Part shown: positions 1 to 9,119 of the stretch, in pieces
Position numbering within the stretch: the first letter of the stretch is position 1
Layout: every line of letters starts with the position of its first letter
Assembly (NCBI RefSeq): GCF_027579695.1
Contig: NC_083587.1
Coordinates: 2,312,501-2,376,500 of the forward strand
Direction of reading: 5' to 3'
From: Neoarius graeffei
Taxonomy: Eukaryota > Chordata > Actinopteri > Siluriformes > Ariidae
Length of the DNA: 64,000 bases
Translations under genes and position numbers: made by a program
The notes under the pieces: model-generated
The model's database searches: none
Seen by the model: only the letters and a program-made list of their open reading frames with translations
What the model was told of the DNA's origin: nothing

Positions 1-739
1 CTCCATACAGAACAGCTTCAACTCTGGGATGTTGGTGGGTTTCCTCACATGAACTGCATGCATGCATGTTTTAATTATTGTATAATTTGTGATTTTAATA
101 AATATGATTGTGAACATATCTCTGGCCTAGGAGTGTCTCCCGAACCTGTGTCCTGTTTTTGTAATATATTGGTGTGATATTGAGGTTCCTAGGGGCTTTC
201 TCCCACCCTAGGTGTCGTAGTTGGTGAATACCAAATTTCTAAATTTACGTGCCACTGTTACATCTGGCGTAGTCAGCAGGACAGACACTCTTTAAGGCAG
301 AGATATAAGTTCTATTTTTTTGATAGAGGTACAAGTGTTATTCTTGGTGTTGCTGTAATTTTTTTTTCTTTTATAGATGGAGATTGTGGATCGGCACAGT
401 TGGACTTTTTGAGTGACAATGGAACAGCAGCTTCCCATTAGATTGGGGTAACTACTTTGAAGTAGGGTGTCTGAATTGTTTTTGTGTTAGCCGCATTGCT
501 AGGATGGAAGATGAATTACAACAGCTGCAAGATTAGGTTGCCCAATTGCACGCGGAAAATGAGTGCCTTCGTCAACAGCCTACCGCTGGTTCTGTACAGG
601 TGCAGGGTCCCCCGTCGGGGTTTGTCCCAGCGCCTCAGGGTGCAGAACATGTAATAGTTATACCCAGAGACCGGAAGTGTGTGATGTTTAATGGTAGAAC
701 GGGAATTAAGATCGCTGAGTGGATTGAGGAGGTGCAGGC
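1..739 (+). repeat. Duplicate of 15597-16335 (Tc1 tail + Gypsy LTR end + gag start)
   Basis: Read by eye, these bases match 15597-16335 at a constant offset of 15596 with no difference found, including the nine-T run near 360. The block contains the end of a Tc1 fragment (1-57), a GCATGCATG junction, the last part of a Gypsy LTR (68-262), the primer-binding region and the first gag codons. The match stops at 739, where a Gmr1-like LTR begins. Keeping the same Tc1/LTR junction means this is a copy of an already rearranged segment, not a second independent insertion. It may be a recent duplication or an assembly artefact. Confidence 0.9.
504..739 (+). pseudogene. Gag start fragment of the Gypsy element C family
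   Basis: An ATG at 504 opens a frame that hits TAG at 534-536 after ten codons. The same frame then continues through 546-739 as the N-terminal part of a retrotransposon Gag. The same stop is present in the 16.1-kb copy. The frame is cut at 739 by the junction with the Gmr1-like LTR. It is non-functional. Confidence 0.8.
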
Positions 740-906
740 CCTATTTAAGGAGGGAGAGTGAGAGCAGACGCCAGTTGTGTGTGTGTCTGTCTGTCTGTGT
801 GCAATTTGCTGAGTGTCCACTGAAAAGTGAAAAATAAACACGGTTTACCAACCTGAGCTCTGTCCTGCCGTCTTCTGTGCTCCGCCCCTATGTACGAACT
901 GCTACA
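740..906 (+). repeat. 5' LTR of element A, truncated
   Basis: Matches the 3' LTR (3993-4307) from the CCCTATTTAAGG promoter-like stretch to the terminal CTGCTACA, but lacks the first part beginning TGTGGCAG. It also lacks a 22-bp piece after GAGAGCAGA that is present in the 3' LTR; short CAGA repeats flank the missing piece, which suggests slippage. An AATAAA lies near 833. The primer-binding region starts directly downstream with TGGCGCTGAAACC. Confidence 0.85.
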
Positions 907-953
907 GTGGCGCTGAAACCTGGGACTTTGGAGCGCAGAAACAGAACAGCCCC

Positions 954-1790
954 ATGGAGTCCTCCCCGTTCGTCGACCTGGTCCACGCCCTCACCACGGC
1001 CCAGCAAAGCCAGCACCAGGCACTAGTCACCCTCCGAAAGGAGCAGGAACAGCGGTTCGAGGCCCTGGTGTTGGCCCAGCAAGAAGATCATCAGGCATTC
1101 CGGCACCTCCTCGCGTTGGCGAGGTCTACCAACTCTCCCACTGCGGGCCTGTTCCCCCTCACCCTAACAAAGATGGGCCTGCAGGACGACCCCGAGGCAT
1201 TCCTCACGCTCTTTGAGCAAGTCGCAGAGACCTCGGGGTGGCTGATGGAACAGCGCACGGTGCGCCTCCTCCCCCTGCAAACGGGAGAGGTGCAGCTGGC
1301 CGCGCTACAGCTCCCTGCCGACCGCCGGCTGGCCTACGCGGACCTTCGCCGGGCCGTCCTCCAGCGTGTGGGGCGCACCCCCAAACAGCTTTTGATTCCG
1401 AAGAGCCGCCGGGAATTGGTATTCCAGGCGGCTCACTTTAATCCCATGGCTGGACACTTAGGGCAGGATAAAACACTAGCCCGAATAATGGCCCGGTTCT
1501 ATTGGCCAGGGATTCGCAGCGATGTCCGTAGGTGGTGTACGGCGTGCCGCGAATGCCAGTTAGTAAATCCAGCGGCCATCCCAAAAGCGCCTTTGCGCCC
1601 TCTGCTGTTAATCGAGACCCCATTCGAAAGAATTGGGATGGATCTCCTCGGGCCATTAGATCGGTCAACACGAGGGTACCGCTTTATATTAGTTCTGGTG
1701 GACTATGCAACGCGATACCCGGAAGCAGTGCCTCTTCACAATATCTCAGCACGCAGTATTGCAGAGGCACTCTTCTGCGTCATCTCCTGA
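954..1790 (+). pseudogene. Gag N-terminus fused to integrase by internal deletion
   Basis: The first 144 or so codons match the Gag N-terminus of the copy at 28098. At about 1387 the frame passes, without interruption, into the integrase HHCC zinc-binding region (HFNPMAGHLGQ, later CTACRECQ) and the start of the catalytic core (GMDLLGPLD, VDYATRYPEAV). Against the other copy about 1.2 kb is missing. The breakpoint carries a CAGC shared by both sides, so microhomology-mediated deletion is likely. The frame ends at TGA 1788-1790, where the other copy has CGA (Arg). The fusion ORF is probably an accident. Confidence 0.85.
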
Positions 1791-2445
1791 GTTGGAGTCC
1801 CGAAAGAGATTCTGACTGACCAAGGCACCTCGTTTATGTCACATACACTGAGCAAACTGTATGGGTTGTTGGGGATCCGCACCAGCATTTATCACCCACA
1901 AACAGACGGTTTAGTTGAACGGTTCAATCGCACCCTCAAGAATATAATTAAAAAATTCGTAAGTGAGGACGCATGTAATTGGGATAAATGGCTCGAACCC
2001 TTGTTGTTTGCAGTGCGAGAGCTCCCCCAAGCCTCCACGGGGTTCTCCCCATTCGAGTTATTATATGGGCGTAAGCCACATGGCATTCTAGATGTGCTGC
2101 GGGAAAATTGGGAGGAGGGACCTTCACCAAGTAAAAATGAAATCCAATACGTTATTGACCTGCGCCAAAACTCCACACACTCACCCACCTAACCCAGGAG
2201 AATTTGCAGCAGGCCCAAGAATGACAAACCCACCTGTACGACAAGGCTACGCGCCTTAGAGAGTTCGCACTGGGAGATAAAGTACTCATACTGTTGCCCA
2301 CATTGAGCTCCAAATTAGTCGCTAAGTGGCAAGGACCCTTTGAGGTCACACGGCGAGTCGGGGACGTTGACTATGAGGTGAGGCGAACGGACAGGGGTGG
2401 GGCACTATAGGTTTATCACCTCAATCTGCTCAAACTCTGGAATGA
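1791..2445 (+). pseudogene. Integrase core and C-terminus, element A
   Basis: Continues the integrase after the TGA at 1788. It shows the conserved YHPQTDGLVERFNRT block with the third catalytic acidic residue and the following FELLYGRKP region. Relative to the 30.1-kb copy it has a 9-bp deletion before the YHPQTDG block and a frameshift near 2165. It has stops near 2222 (TGG to TGA) and 2407 (CAG to TAG). The C-terminal region ends in YHLNLLKLWN. No chromodomain is seen. Confidence 0.8.
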
Positions 2446-3960
2446 GGAGGTCCCTGTGGCGTTGGTGTCGGTGGTTCCGGAGAAGGCGGAGCTGGGGCCG
2501 GAGGTTCGAAAAGGAACATTGACATCACATACCTCTCCGGTCCCCTGTGGAGACCACCTCTCCCCGACCCAACTTGCGGAGGTTGCCCAGTTGCAGACCG
2601 AGTTTTTGGACGTGTTCTCGCCCCTGCCCGGCCGCACCAACCTCATTGAGCACCACATTGAGACGCCCCCGGGGGTGGTAGTGCATAGCCGCCCTTACAG
2701 GCTACTCAAACACAAAAAAAAGTGGTTCAGGAAGCACTTGAGACCATGCTCGAAATGGGCATCGTCGAGGAGTCCCACAGTGACTGGAGCAGCCCGGTGG
2801 TCTTGGTACCCAAGGCCGACGGGTCGGTCCGGTTCTGTGTAGACTATAGAAAAGTCAATGCAGTGTCTAAATTCGACGCGTACCCAATGCCTTGTATTGA
2901 TGAGTTGCTCGATCAACTAGGCACGGCTCACTTTTATTCGACACTGGATTTAACAAAGGGTTATTGGCAGATCCCCTTGACTCCATTATCCCAAGAAAAA
3001 ACGGCCTTTTCCACACCATTCGGCTTACACCAATTTGTCACACTTCCTTTTGGGCTGTTTGGGGCGCCCGCTATGTTTCAGCGGCTAATGGACAGGGTCC
3101 TCTGCCCCCACGCCACCTATGCAGCCGCCTACCTCGATGATATCATTATCTCTAGTAATGACTGGCCGAGGTACCTCCAACATCTGAGGGCCGTCCTTAG
3201 GTCACTGAGGTGAGCGGGTCTCACAGCCAACCCGAAGAAGTGTGCGATTGGGTGGGTGGAAGTACGGTATCTGGGCTTCCACTTGGGCAACAGGCAGGTG
3301 CGTCCCCAAATTAACAAGACAGCAGCAATTGCAGCCTGCCCGAGGCCCAAGACCAAAAAGGGGGTGAGACAGTTCCTGGGGCTGGCTGGCTATTATCGTA
3401 GGTTTATACCTAATTATTCGGACATCACCAGCCCGCTGACTGATCTGACTAAAAAGGGGGCATCAGATCCGGTCCAGTGGATGAAGCAATGCCAGCGGTC
3501 TTTTTCTGAGGTAAAGGCTGCACTGTGTGGGGGGGGGGGCACTTTTACACTCCCCTGACTTTTCTCTCCCCTTTATGTTACATACGGATGCGTTGGACAG
3601 AGGGCTGGGGGCTGTTTTGTCCCAGGAGGTGGAGGGGGAGGATCGCCCAGTCTTATACATCAGTAGGAAGCTGTCGGTGCGTGAGGGGCGCTACAGCACC
3701 ATTGAAAAAGTGTGCTTGGCAATCAAGTGGGCGGTCCTTGCCCTCCGTTACTACCTGCTGGGACGCCCTTTCACCCTCTGTTTGGACCACGCGCCCCTCC
3801 AGTGGCTCCACCGCATGAAGGATGCCAACGCGCAGATCACCCATTGGTATCTGGCACTCCAACCCTTTAACTTCAAGGTGATCCACAGGCCGGGGGCACA
3901 GATGGTCGTGGCGGACTTCCTCTCCTGTCAAGGGGGGGGGGAGTCGGCTGCAGGCCGGAC
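2446..3960 (+). pseudogene. Reverse transcriptase / RNase H, element A
   Basis: A linker is followed by RT beginning near 2722 (MVQEALETMLEMG). It shows the palm motif YLDDIIIS near 3130 and the thumb GLAGYYRRFIPNY, then RNase H (near 3590-3950) with TIEKVCLAIKWAV and the HRPGAQMVVADFLS end. Breaks are a frame change at the A-run near 2712, TGA at 3211-3213, and an expanded G-run at 3530-3539. The product is inactive. RT lies downstream of integrase, the reverse of most Ty3/Gypsy elements. Confidence 0.85.
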
Positions 3961-3992
3961 GGCCGCCCGGCCTGATTTGGGCGGTGGGGGTA

Positions 3993-4307
3993 TGTGGCAG
4001 CGGGGGTGTGGTCAAGCATCGGTCTGTGACCGGAGGGCGGATTCAGGGAAGGTAAGTGGCAGAATCACTGCACCTGATGTGAATTAATGTGTTTGTGTGT
4101 CTTCCCCAGTGACCACGCCCTATTTAAGGAGGGAGAGTGAGAGCAGAGGGAGCTCTTCCCCGCACCAGACGCCAGTTGTGTGTGTGTCTGTCTGTCTGTG
4201 TGCAATTTGCTGAGTGTCCACTGAAAAGTGAAAAATAAACACGGTTTACCAACCTGAGCTCTGTCCTGCCGTCTTCTGTGCTCCGCCCCTACATACAAAC
4301 TGCTACA
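3993..4307 (+). repeat. 3' LTR of element A
   Basis: 315 bp, beginning TGTGGCAGCGGGG and ending CTGCTACA. It is preceded by a purine-rich tract (GGGCGGTGGGGGTA) fitting a polypurine tract. It has a CTATTTAAGG promoter-like stretch and an AATAAA. LTRs of the same family lie at 27742-28051 and 32365-32668. Confidence 0.88.
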
Positions 4308-4631
4308 AAGCGCTAAACAAATAAACTTGATTTGACTTGACCTGAAAGTCCCTGTATTTGACTGTGCAAAAATCCCAACACCATTCTGTTAATATATATA
4401 GATGTAAATATCAAGAAATAAAAGCTGAAATTCTGACCTATCACATAGAGAAGGCAAGCCAAAAAGCCTTTAATTGTCATATGTAATTCTTAAGCACACA
4501 GTGGAATTTAAACTCTGCATTTAACGCATCTGGAGCAGTGAACACAGACCCGCACACACAAGTGAGCAATGAGCACACCCACATAACCAGAGCAGTGGGC
4601 AGATATGCTACAGCACCCCAGGGAGCAGTTG
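4308..4631 (+). repeat. LINE 3' tail and decayed fish repeat
   Basis: 4308-4345 reads like the 3' end of a CR1/L2-type LINE (AAATAAACTTGATTTGACTTGACC). 4449-4630 resembles a common teleost dispersed repeat with phrases such as GAGCAATGAGCACA and CAGAGCAGTGGGCAG. No coding content. The family of the second part is not resolved. Confidence 0.5.
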
Positions 4632-5125
4632 TGCCATTATCATTTCTTTCTTTTGTGGGCACCCACATGTCGGCCAAGGCTGGTTCGGGTCCATTACTGC
4701 AGAATGCAAACACCATTTATTTACAATCCTTTTAAATTAAGCAATATTTAGTGACTTTTAAAAAAATATATAAAAATAAAGCTTAGATTTGTAAGGGAAA
4801 AAGGAGAATTATGGATTTGAAAGACCGACAGTAAAACACATGATAGTCTAACCTGTCATGATATCCAGCTTCATTTAGTTGGACAAACATGAATTTCTTT
4901 CATGTCGGCTCTAAAAAATTGAAAAACATGCTCGCCAACAATCCTGTTTGATATGTTTAGAGTGACCACAAACCCTCTTTTTCATGTAGTTTCATTATTG
5001 CTAAGCATTATTGCAGTGTTAAAACACCTACTTTCATTTCATTCCTATTTTCATTGATGTAGTCGAGAACACAACGTAAGTAGCAGCTAAACAGTAAACA
5101 GCTTGTGTCCTATCTAGTTATTATG
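4632..5125 (+). repeat. Left arm of long inverted repeat
   Basis: The reverse complement of this segment matches 14727-15215 along its whole length with scattered substitutions and small indels. Examples are TATCCAGCTTCATTTAG here against CTAAATGAAGCTGGATA there. The arms lie about 9.6 kb apart. No coding frame or transposon family is recognised, so it is either an unclassified repeat or one host segment duplicated in inverse orientation. Confidence 0.85.
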
Positions 5126-5329
5126 GGATATCTGTGACTGGACCTGAAAAACTAAACCAAATTAAAAACTCAACTAAAATTAGTCAATTCCTCAAAATAA
5201 AGCTAAACCTACCTATGCACTTGTAAAATGAATGAAGAACTAAACTGAAAAAAAAAAAACTGGACAACTAAAAAAAACTGATGAAAATTTCAAAACTATA
5301 AAAATTCTGGTGAGGACGCTGTGTAAAAT
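5126..5329. other. A/T-rich stretch, nothing recognised
   Basis: A-rich sequence with many AACTAAA-like runs. No ORF, RNA gene or known repeat was recognised. Confidence 0.5.
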
Positions 5330-5720
5330 ATAAATAAAAATAGAATGTGTTGGTTTCTAAATCATGGAAACCCTCTCTTTCATTGAAAACAGTACAAAGA
5401 AAACATATCAAATGTTGAAACTGAGAAATGTTATTGTTGTTTGAAAAAGATATGCTAATTTTGAATTTGATGCCAGGAACACATTTCAAAAAGTTGGGAC
5501 AGGGGCATTTTACCACTGAGCTGCATCACCTCTTGTTTTAACAAAACTCTGTAAATGTTTGGGAACTGAGGAGACCAAGTGCTGTAGTTTTGAAAGAGAA
5601 ATGTTGTCCCATTCATGCCTGATTATAGGATTTCAGTTGCTCAAGCGTTTGGAGTCTCCTTTATTGTATTTTGCATTTCATAATGCACCAACTGTTTCCA
5701 ATGGTAACATTTTCCAAGTG
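5330..5720 (-). mobile_element. Decayed Tc1/mariner relative
   Basis: Phrases such as CATATCAAATGTTGAAACTGAG, AAAAGTTGGGAC and GGGAACTGAGGAG correspond in order to the left end and transposase 3' end of the 1.6-kb Tc1-like element at 34286-35890, with heavy divergence. The match fades near 5720. No intact transposase frame remains. Confidence 0.65.
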
Positions 5721-5777
5721 ACCTGATGGACAAAATTCTGGTAACATTTTCAAAGTGAGCTGATGGACAAAATTCTT
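5704..5777 (+). repeat. Two-copy tandem repeat (about 37 bp)
   Basis: Two units starting GTAACATTTTC and ending GATGGACAAAATTCT lie head to tail with three differences (CCAAGTGACC against AAAGTGAGC). No function is apparent. Confidence 0.75.
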
Positions 5778-6124
5778 CACGTTCTAAAAGAAAATACATA
5801 TCCTATGGTTCAATATAGCTCATCTTAGAGCCTGCACAGCTCAGTAGATAGGACCAAGGTTCAACATTCTTTGAGTTACATTTAGCATTTTCTGAAGCTA
5901 AAGCATCCTTCAAAAAGGCCACCAAAACCTGTTTTCTGAAAGCTATCTCTGATAAAGCTCAGCTCACAGTCTGACTATGGGCTGTGACCAGCAACCAAAA
6001 TCAAATCAGGTTGCAATATCTTGAAAGCATTTAGCTGCAAATTTGCACTTAATAAGTAAAACTGCCTTGGGATGAGCAGAGAAAATGCAATCATGATGAA
6101 ATACTTAACGATTTCATGAGCAGA
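5778..6124. other. No gene; short shared repeat phrase
   Basis: No ORF or RNA gene was recognised. GTCTGACTATGGGCTGTGACCAG near 5970 recurs with changes near 11207, so part of this is a dispersed repeat of unknown type. Confidence 0.4.
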
Positions 6125-6368
6125 TGACCATTTGCAGATGGATCTTTGACTTTCTGACAGGCAGACCCCAGGTGGTGATAATCAGTAGCCACACTTACTC
6201 CTCGCTTACTGTATCCTGAACACAGGTGTGCCACTGGGCTGTGTGATTAGTCCCCTCGTTCACTGATTGTTCGCCCACGACTGCACTGCTAAATACAGTG
6301 CCAACATCATCATCAAAATTGCTGACGACACAACCATCTCGGGCCTCCTTACGGACAACGATAAGAGT

Positions 6369-6427
<59 letters not shown>

Positions 6428-7095
6428 CTCTCAACGTTCATTAACACACTGAACTCAGGGACTGCACATTTCACTTTACCTTGCTCATTTGCACTATTCC
6501 GCACTACCTCACCTTAACAGCTATTAGTTTGTTTATTCTGCTTATCTCATGTTTACCTGATATACCTCAAGTGCCCTTGAATGTTTATTTGCTTCAATAT
6601 GTATGTGTGTGTGTGTGTATATATGAGTGTTTTGTCTATGTCTAGTTCTTACCTAGAGTGTTTATACTGTTTGTGTTGTTTATTTCAATTATTCTATTTT
6701 ATATTTATTGTATTGCCTGTTTGCACCATGGGTCAGAGAGGACTGTAATTTCATCTGTGCTGTATGTCAAGCATTTATAGCATATTTGACAATAAAGTTG
6801 ACTTGACTTGACTTGAGACGGCATGCAGAGAGGAAGTGAAGGCGTTAGCCAGCTCGTGCCAGAACAACAACCTCTCTCTCAATGTCAGGAAAACTAAGGA
6901 GATGATAGTGGACTACAGGAGACAGCAAGAGAGGACACACTAGGCCATCTACATCAACGAAGATGAGGTCGAAAGGGTCAGCAACTTTAAGTTCCACACT
7001 GTGGTCAGGAAAGCTCGCCAGCGGCTGTGCTTCCTGAGGAGGCTGAAGAAGTTTGGCATGAAGCCAAACATCATTTCAAACTAATACAGGTCCAC
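6125..7095 (+). pseudogene. LINE reverse transcriptase fragment, interrupted
   Basis: Two blocks of a CR1/Rex-like RT are visible. 6130-6366 encodes a block ending with the palm motif KIADDTTISGLLTDND. 6816-7095 resumes with NNNLSLNVRKTKEMIVDYRR and RLCFLRRLKKFGMK. A LINE 3' end with a GATA microsatellite (6367-6815) splits the frame just after the ADD motif. Stops and frame changes are present. It is related to the LINE at 8411-11083. Confidence 0.75.
6367..6815 (+). mobile_element. LINE 3'-end insertion with GATA microsatellite
   Basis: The insertion begins with about 15 GATA units (6367-6426). It continues as LINE 3' UTR-like sequence and ends GACAATAAAGTTGACTTGACTTGA, a tail typical of fish CR1/L2-type LINEs. 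The flanking RT frame rejoins when it is removed. No clear target duplication was seen. Confidence 0.65.
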
Positions 7096-7461
7096 AATCG
7101 ACATATCACAAGACTCTGTTTATATCAGAACATATCAAAAGACTCTGTTTATATCACAAGACTCCATTTACATATCACCAACATATCTCAAGACTCTGTT
7201 TACATATCACCAAAACATTTACATATTTACTGTTTCCACATTTACCAACACATATCAAAACTTTGTTTACATGGTCAGTACTTAATTTGTCTTCAACAAA
7301 GTGCAATTACTGGTAGCCGCACATGTCAAAATTTCCCAATGTGCAATACAGGTGCTTGTGCTACACCCCCTCCCCACACTACCCCCTGAGACAATGCATG
7401 CGTACATCTCAGTTATTTCTATTTTCACTTGAATTTAACTTCTGTTTTTTTTCATCTTTAT
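7096..7461. repeat. Degenerate internal repeats (CATATCAC...GACTCTGTTTA)
   Basis: 7100-7260 has several degenerate units of the type CATATCA-AAGACTCTGTTTA. No coding or RNA gene was recognised. The C-rich stretch near 7365-7385 has no evident role. Confidence 0.55.
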
Positions 7462-7469
7462 GACTTTGA

Positions 7470-7795
7470 CGCTATGGTGGTGTAGTGGTTAGTGCTGCTG
7501 TCTCACAGTAAGAAGGTCTGGGTTCGAGCCCTGTGGCCGGCGAGTGCCTTTCTGTGTGGAGTTTGCATGTTGTCCGTGTGGGTTTTCTCTGGGTGCTCTG
7601 ATTTCCCCCACAGTCCAAAGACATGCAGGTTAGGTTAACTGGTGACTCTAAATTGACTGTAGGTGTGAATGGGTGTCATGACCTGACGACTTGTCCAGGA
7701 TGTACCCTGCCTTTTGCCTGTAGTCAGCTGGGATAGGCTCCAGCTTGCCTGTGACTCTGTAGAACAGGATAAAGCAGCTAGAGATAATGAGATGA
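7470..7795 (+). mobile_element. tRNA-derived SINE, copy 1
   Basis: The head has pol III boxes (A box TGGTGTAGTGG, B box GGTTCGAGCCC) and the tail ends GATAATGAGAT. It is flanked by the direct repeat GACTTTGA at 7462-7469 and 7796-7803, fitting LINE-mediated insertion. Other copies lie at 24699-25078 (minus) and 52219-52588. This copy has diverged from the others. Confidence 0.85.
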
Positions 7796-8070
7796 GACTT
7801 TGAAACTTTTTTTTTAACTGATATTCTGTTAAACTCCTGTCAGGCTCCAATGCTGAGAGACTTGTTTCTGGTTCTTATCTCGGTCACTGCATTTCATTGC
7901 AAGTTGGCCATGTGTTAACAGAAAATGAGTAATGAAATTGAACTGAACTGAACTAAAAAGCTGACTGTTCTCACAACACCAGGCCAAAAGTGGGCCTGGA
8001 TGGCCCAATCCATGTCCAGCCACTGAGTTTGTGGCAACCTGATCACACACTCTGCCTTGGGCAGGGGAGT

Positions 8071-8142
8071 GCTGTGATAGTATAGTGGTTAATATTCTGT
8101 ATTGTGACTATAGTAACCCTTGTTTGAATCTGGGTTATGGTG
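8071..8142 (+). pseudogene. tRNA-His-like relic (GTG anticodon)
   Basis: Starts GCTGTGATAGTATAGTGGTTA, close to a vertebrate tRNA-His start. GTG stands at the anticodon position and the B-box region reads TTTGAATC. Acceptor and T-stem pairing are degraded by substitutions mainly toward A/T. It lies 80 bp from an Arg-like relic, so both probably come from an old tRNA cluster. Confidence 0.7.
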
Positions 8143-8224
8143 TTGCATTTTCCATCTTACTATTGAACATTGACTAAATGGAAAATCATACGTAGTTTGG
8201 ATCTCACTTACCATTACTCCGCTT

Positions 8225-8296
8225 GGGCCAGTGGCGCAATGGATAATCAGTTTGATAACAAATTAGAAGATTTTCTGTTAGATGCTTGGCTGACCA
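8225..8296 (+). pseudogene. tRNA-Arg-like relic
   Basis: Begins GGGCCAGTGGCGCAATGGAT, matching the first 20 bases of a vertebrate tRNA-Arg; the remainder is decayed. The T-loop region is TTCTGTTAGATGC rather than GGTTCGA. The acceptor end GGCTGACC is partly pairable. Not expected to be functional. Confidence 0.7.
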
Positions 8297-8410
8297 CAAA
8301 ATGCTTCAACCAGCAGTTGATTTTCTGGTAGGGGAACACAGATAACTCCGATTTAGGAGAACTGTAATCAGGGAAGTGACTGAATTCCTGTCCCAACAGA
8401 ATGGTGTTTT

Positions 8411-9118
8411 TTGTGTTTTAAAACAGTGTGTATCTGTTCATCTTTGTCATGTCCATCAGTCTCAAGGCGCACATACTCCCGTGAGTTTCTGCTCGACATC
8501 CGCAGAACTATATTCACGGATATAAATCCAGCGGGCGTGGAAGTGTTATGCGACTACAGTTTGCTCCAGAGGCCTGCTCAATCACCGACCCCCACTCCTG
8601 CATCCAGCCCACAGTGGAAGCGCCACAGGCGGAACATGCGGAAGCAGAAAAGGGGCAAGCGAGGTGGTATCCGGGCTAGGCTAGCGGCTAGCCCTCACTG
8701 GCCAGCTATCCCTACCATCATTCTGGCCAACGTACACTCGCTGGACAACAAGTTGGATTATGTCCACCTACTCCGCTCATCTTTTAAGTCTGTGAGTGAA
8801 TGTTGTTTCCTCGTGTTTGTGGAAACATGGCTTAACAACAGCGTCCTGGACTGTGCAATTCAGCTAGCCCGGCTAACATGCTACTGGTCAGACAGAGCAC
8901 TAGTCAAGGGGGGGAAGACTCGCAGCAGAGGACTCTGTGTTTACATCAGTGATGCCTGGTGCCGCGATGCTGTTGTGGTCTGCAAACACTGCTCACCACT
9001 GGTGGAGTTTATAATTATTAAGTGCCGGCCATTCTACCTGCCGAGGGAATTTACAGCCATATTGCTGGTAGCATTATACATCCTTACTGGCTCCAATAAC
9101 AACAGGAGTGAAGCACTG
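8411..9118 (+). pseudogene. LINE endonuclease region
   Basis: After a basic stretch (KRHRRNMRKQKRGKRGG) it shows LANVHSLDNKLD, FVETWLNNSV and GGLCVYI-like (here RGLCVYISD) blocks of an apurinic-type endonuclease. These contain the conserved Asn and Glu regions. Near 9115 a frameshift moves the rest of the domain (LILTGDFNHAN, GASDHSTV) into the next ORF. The protein would nick target DNA to prime reverse transcription; this copy is broken. Confidence 0.8.
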
Positions 9119-9119
9119 A

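Larger units (their letters stand above)
740..4307 (+). mobile_element. Ty3/Gypsy retrotransposon, Gmr1-like, defective (element A)
   Basis: An LTR element whose integrase lies upstream of reverse transcriptase, as in the element at 27742-32668. The 5' LTR has lost roughly its first 125 bp at the junction with the duplicated segment. An internal deletion joins gag directly to integrase, removing the capsid C-terminus, CCHC knuckle and protease. Several in-frame stops and G-run or A-run frameshifts break pol. The 3' LTR is complete (TG...CA). No target duplication can be scored because the 5' end is missing. It cannot be autonomous. The gene order matches the known Gmr1 group of Ty3/Gypsy elements in fish. 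Confidence 0.88.

Noticed and set aside
6367..6426. GATA repeat as a regulatory (GATA-factor) array
   Set aside because: It is a simple microsatellite inside a LINE 3' end. Nothing links it to a gene.
7470..7545. tRNA gene at the head of the SINE copies
   Set aside because: The A and B boxes belong to a dispersed SINE with a long body, a tail and target duplications. It is not a tRNA gene.
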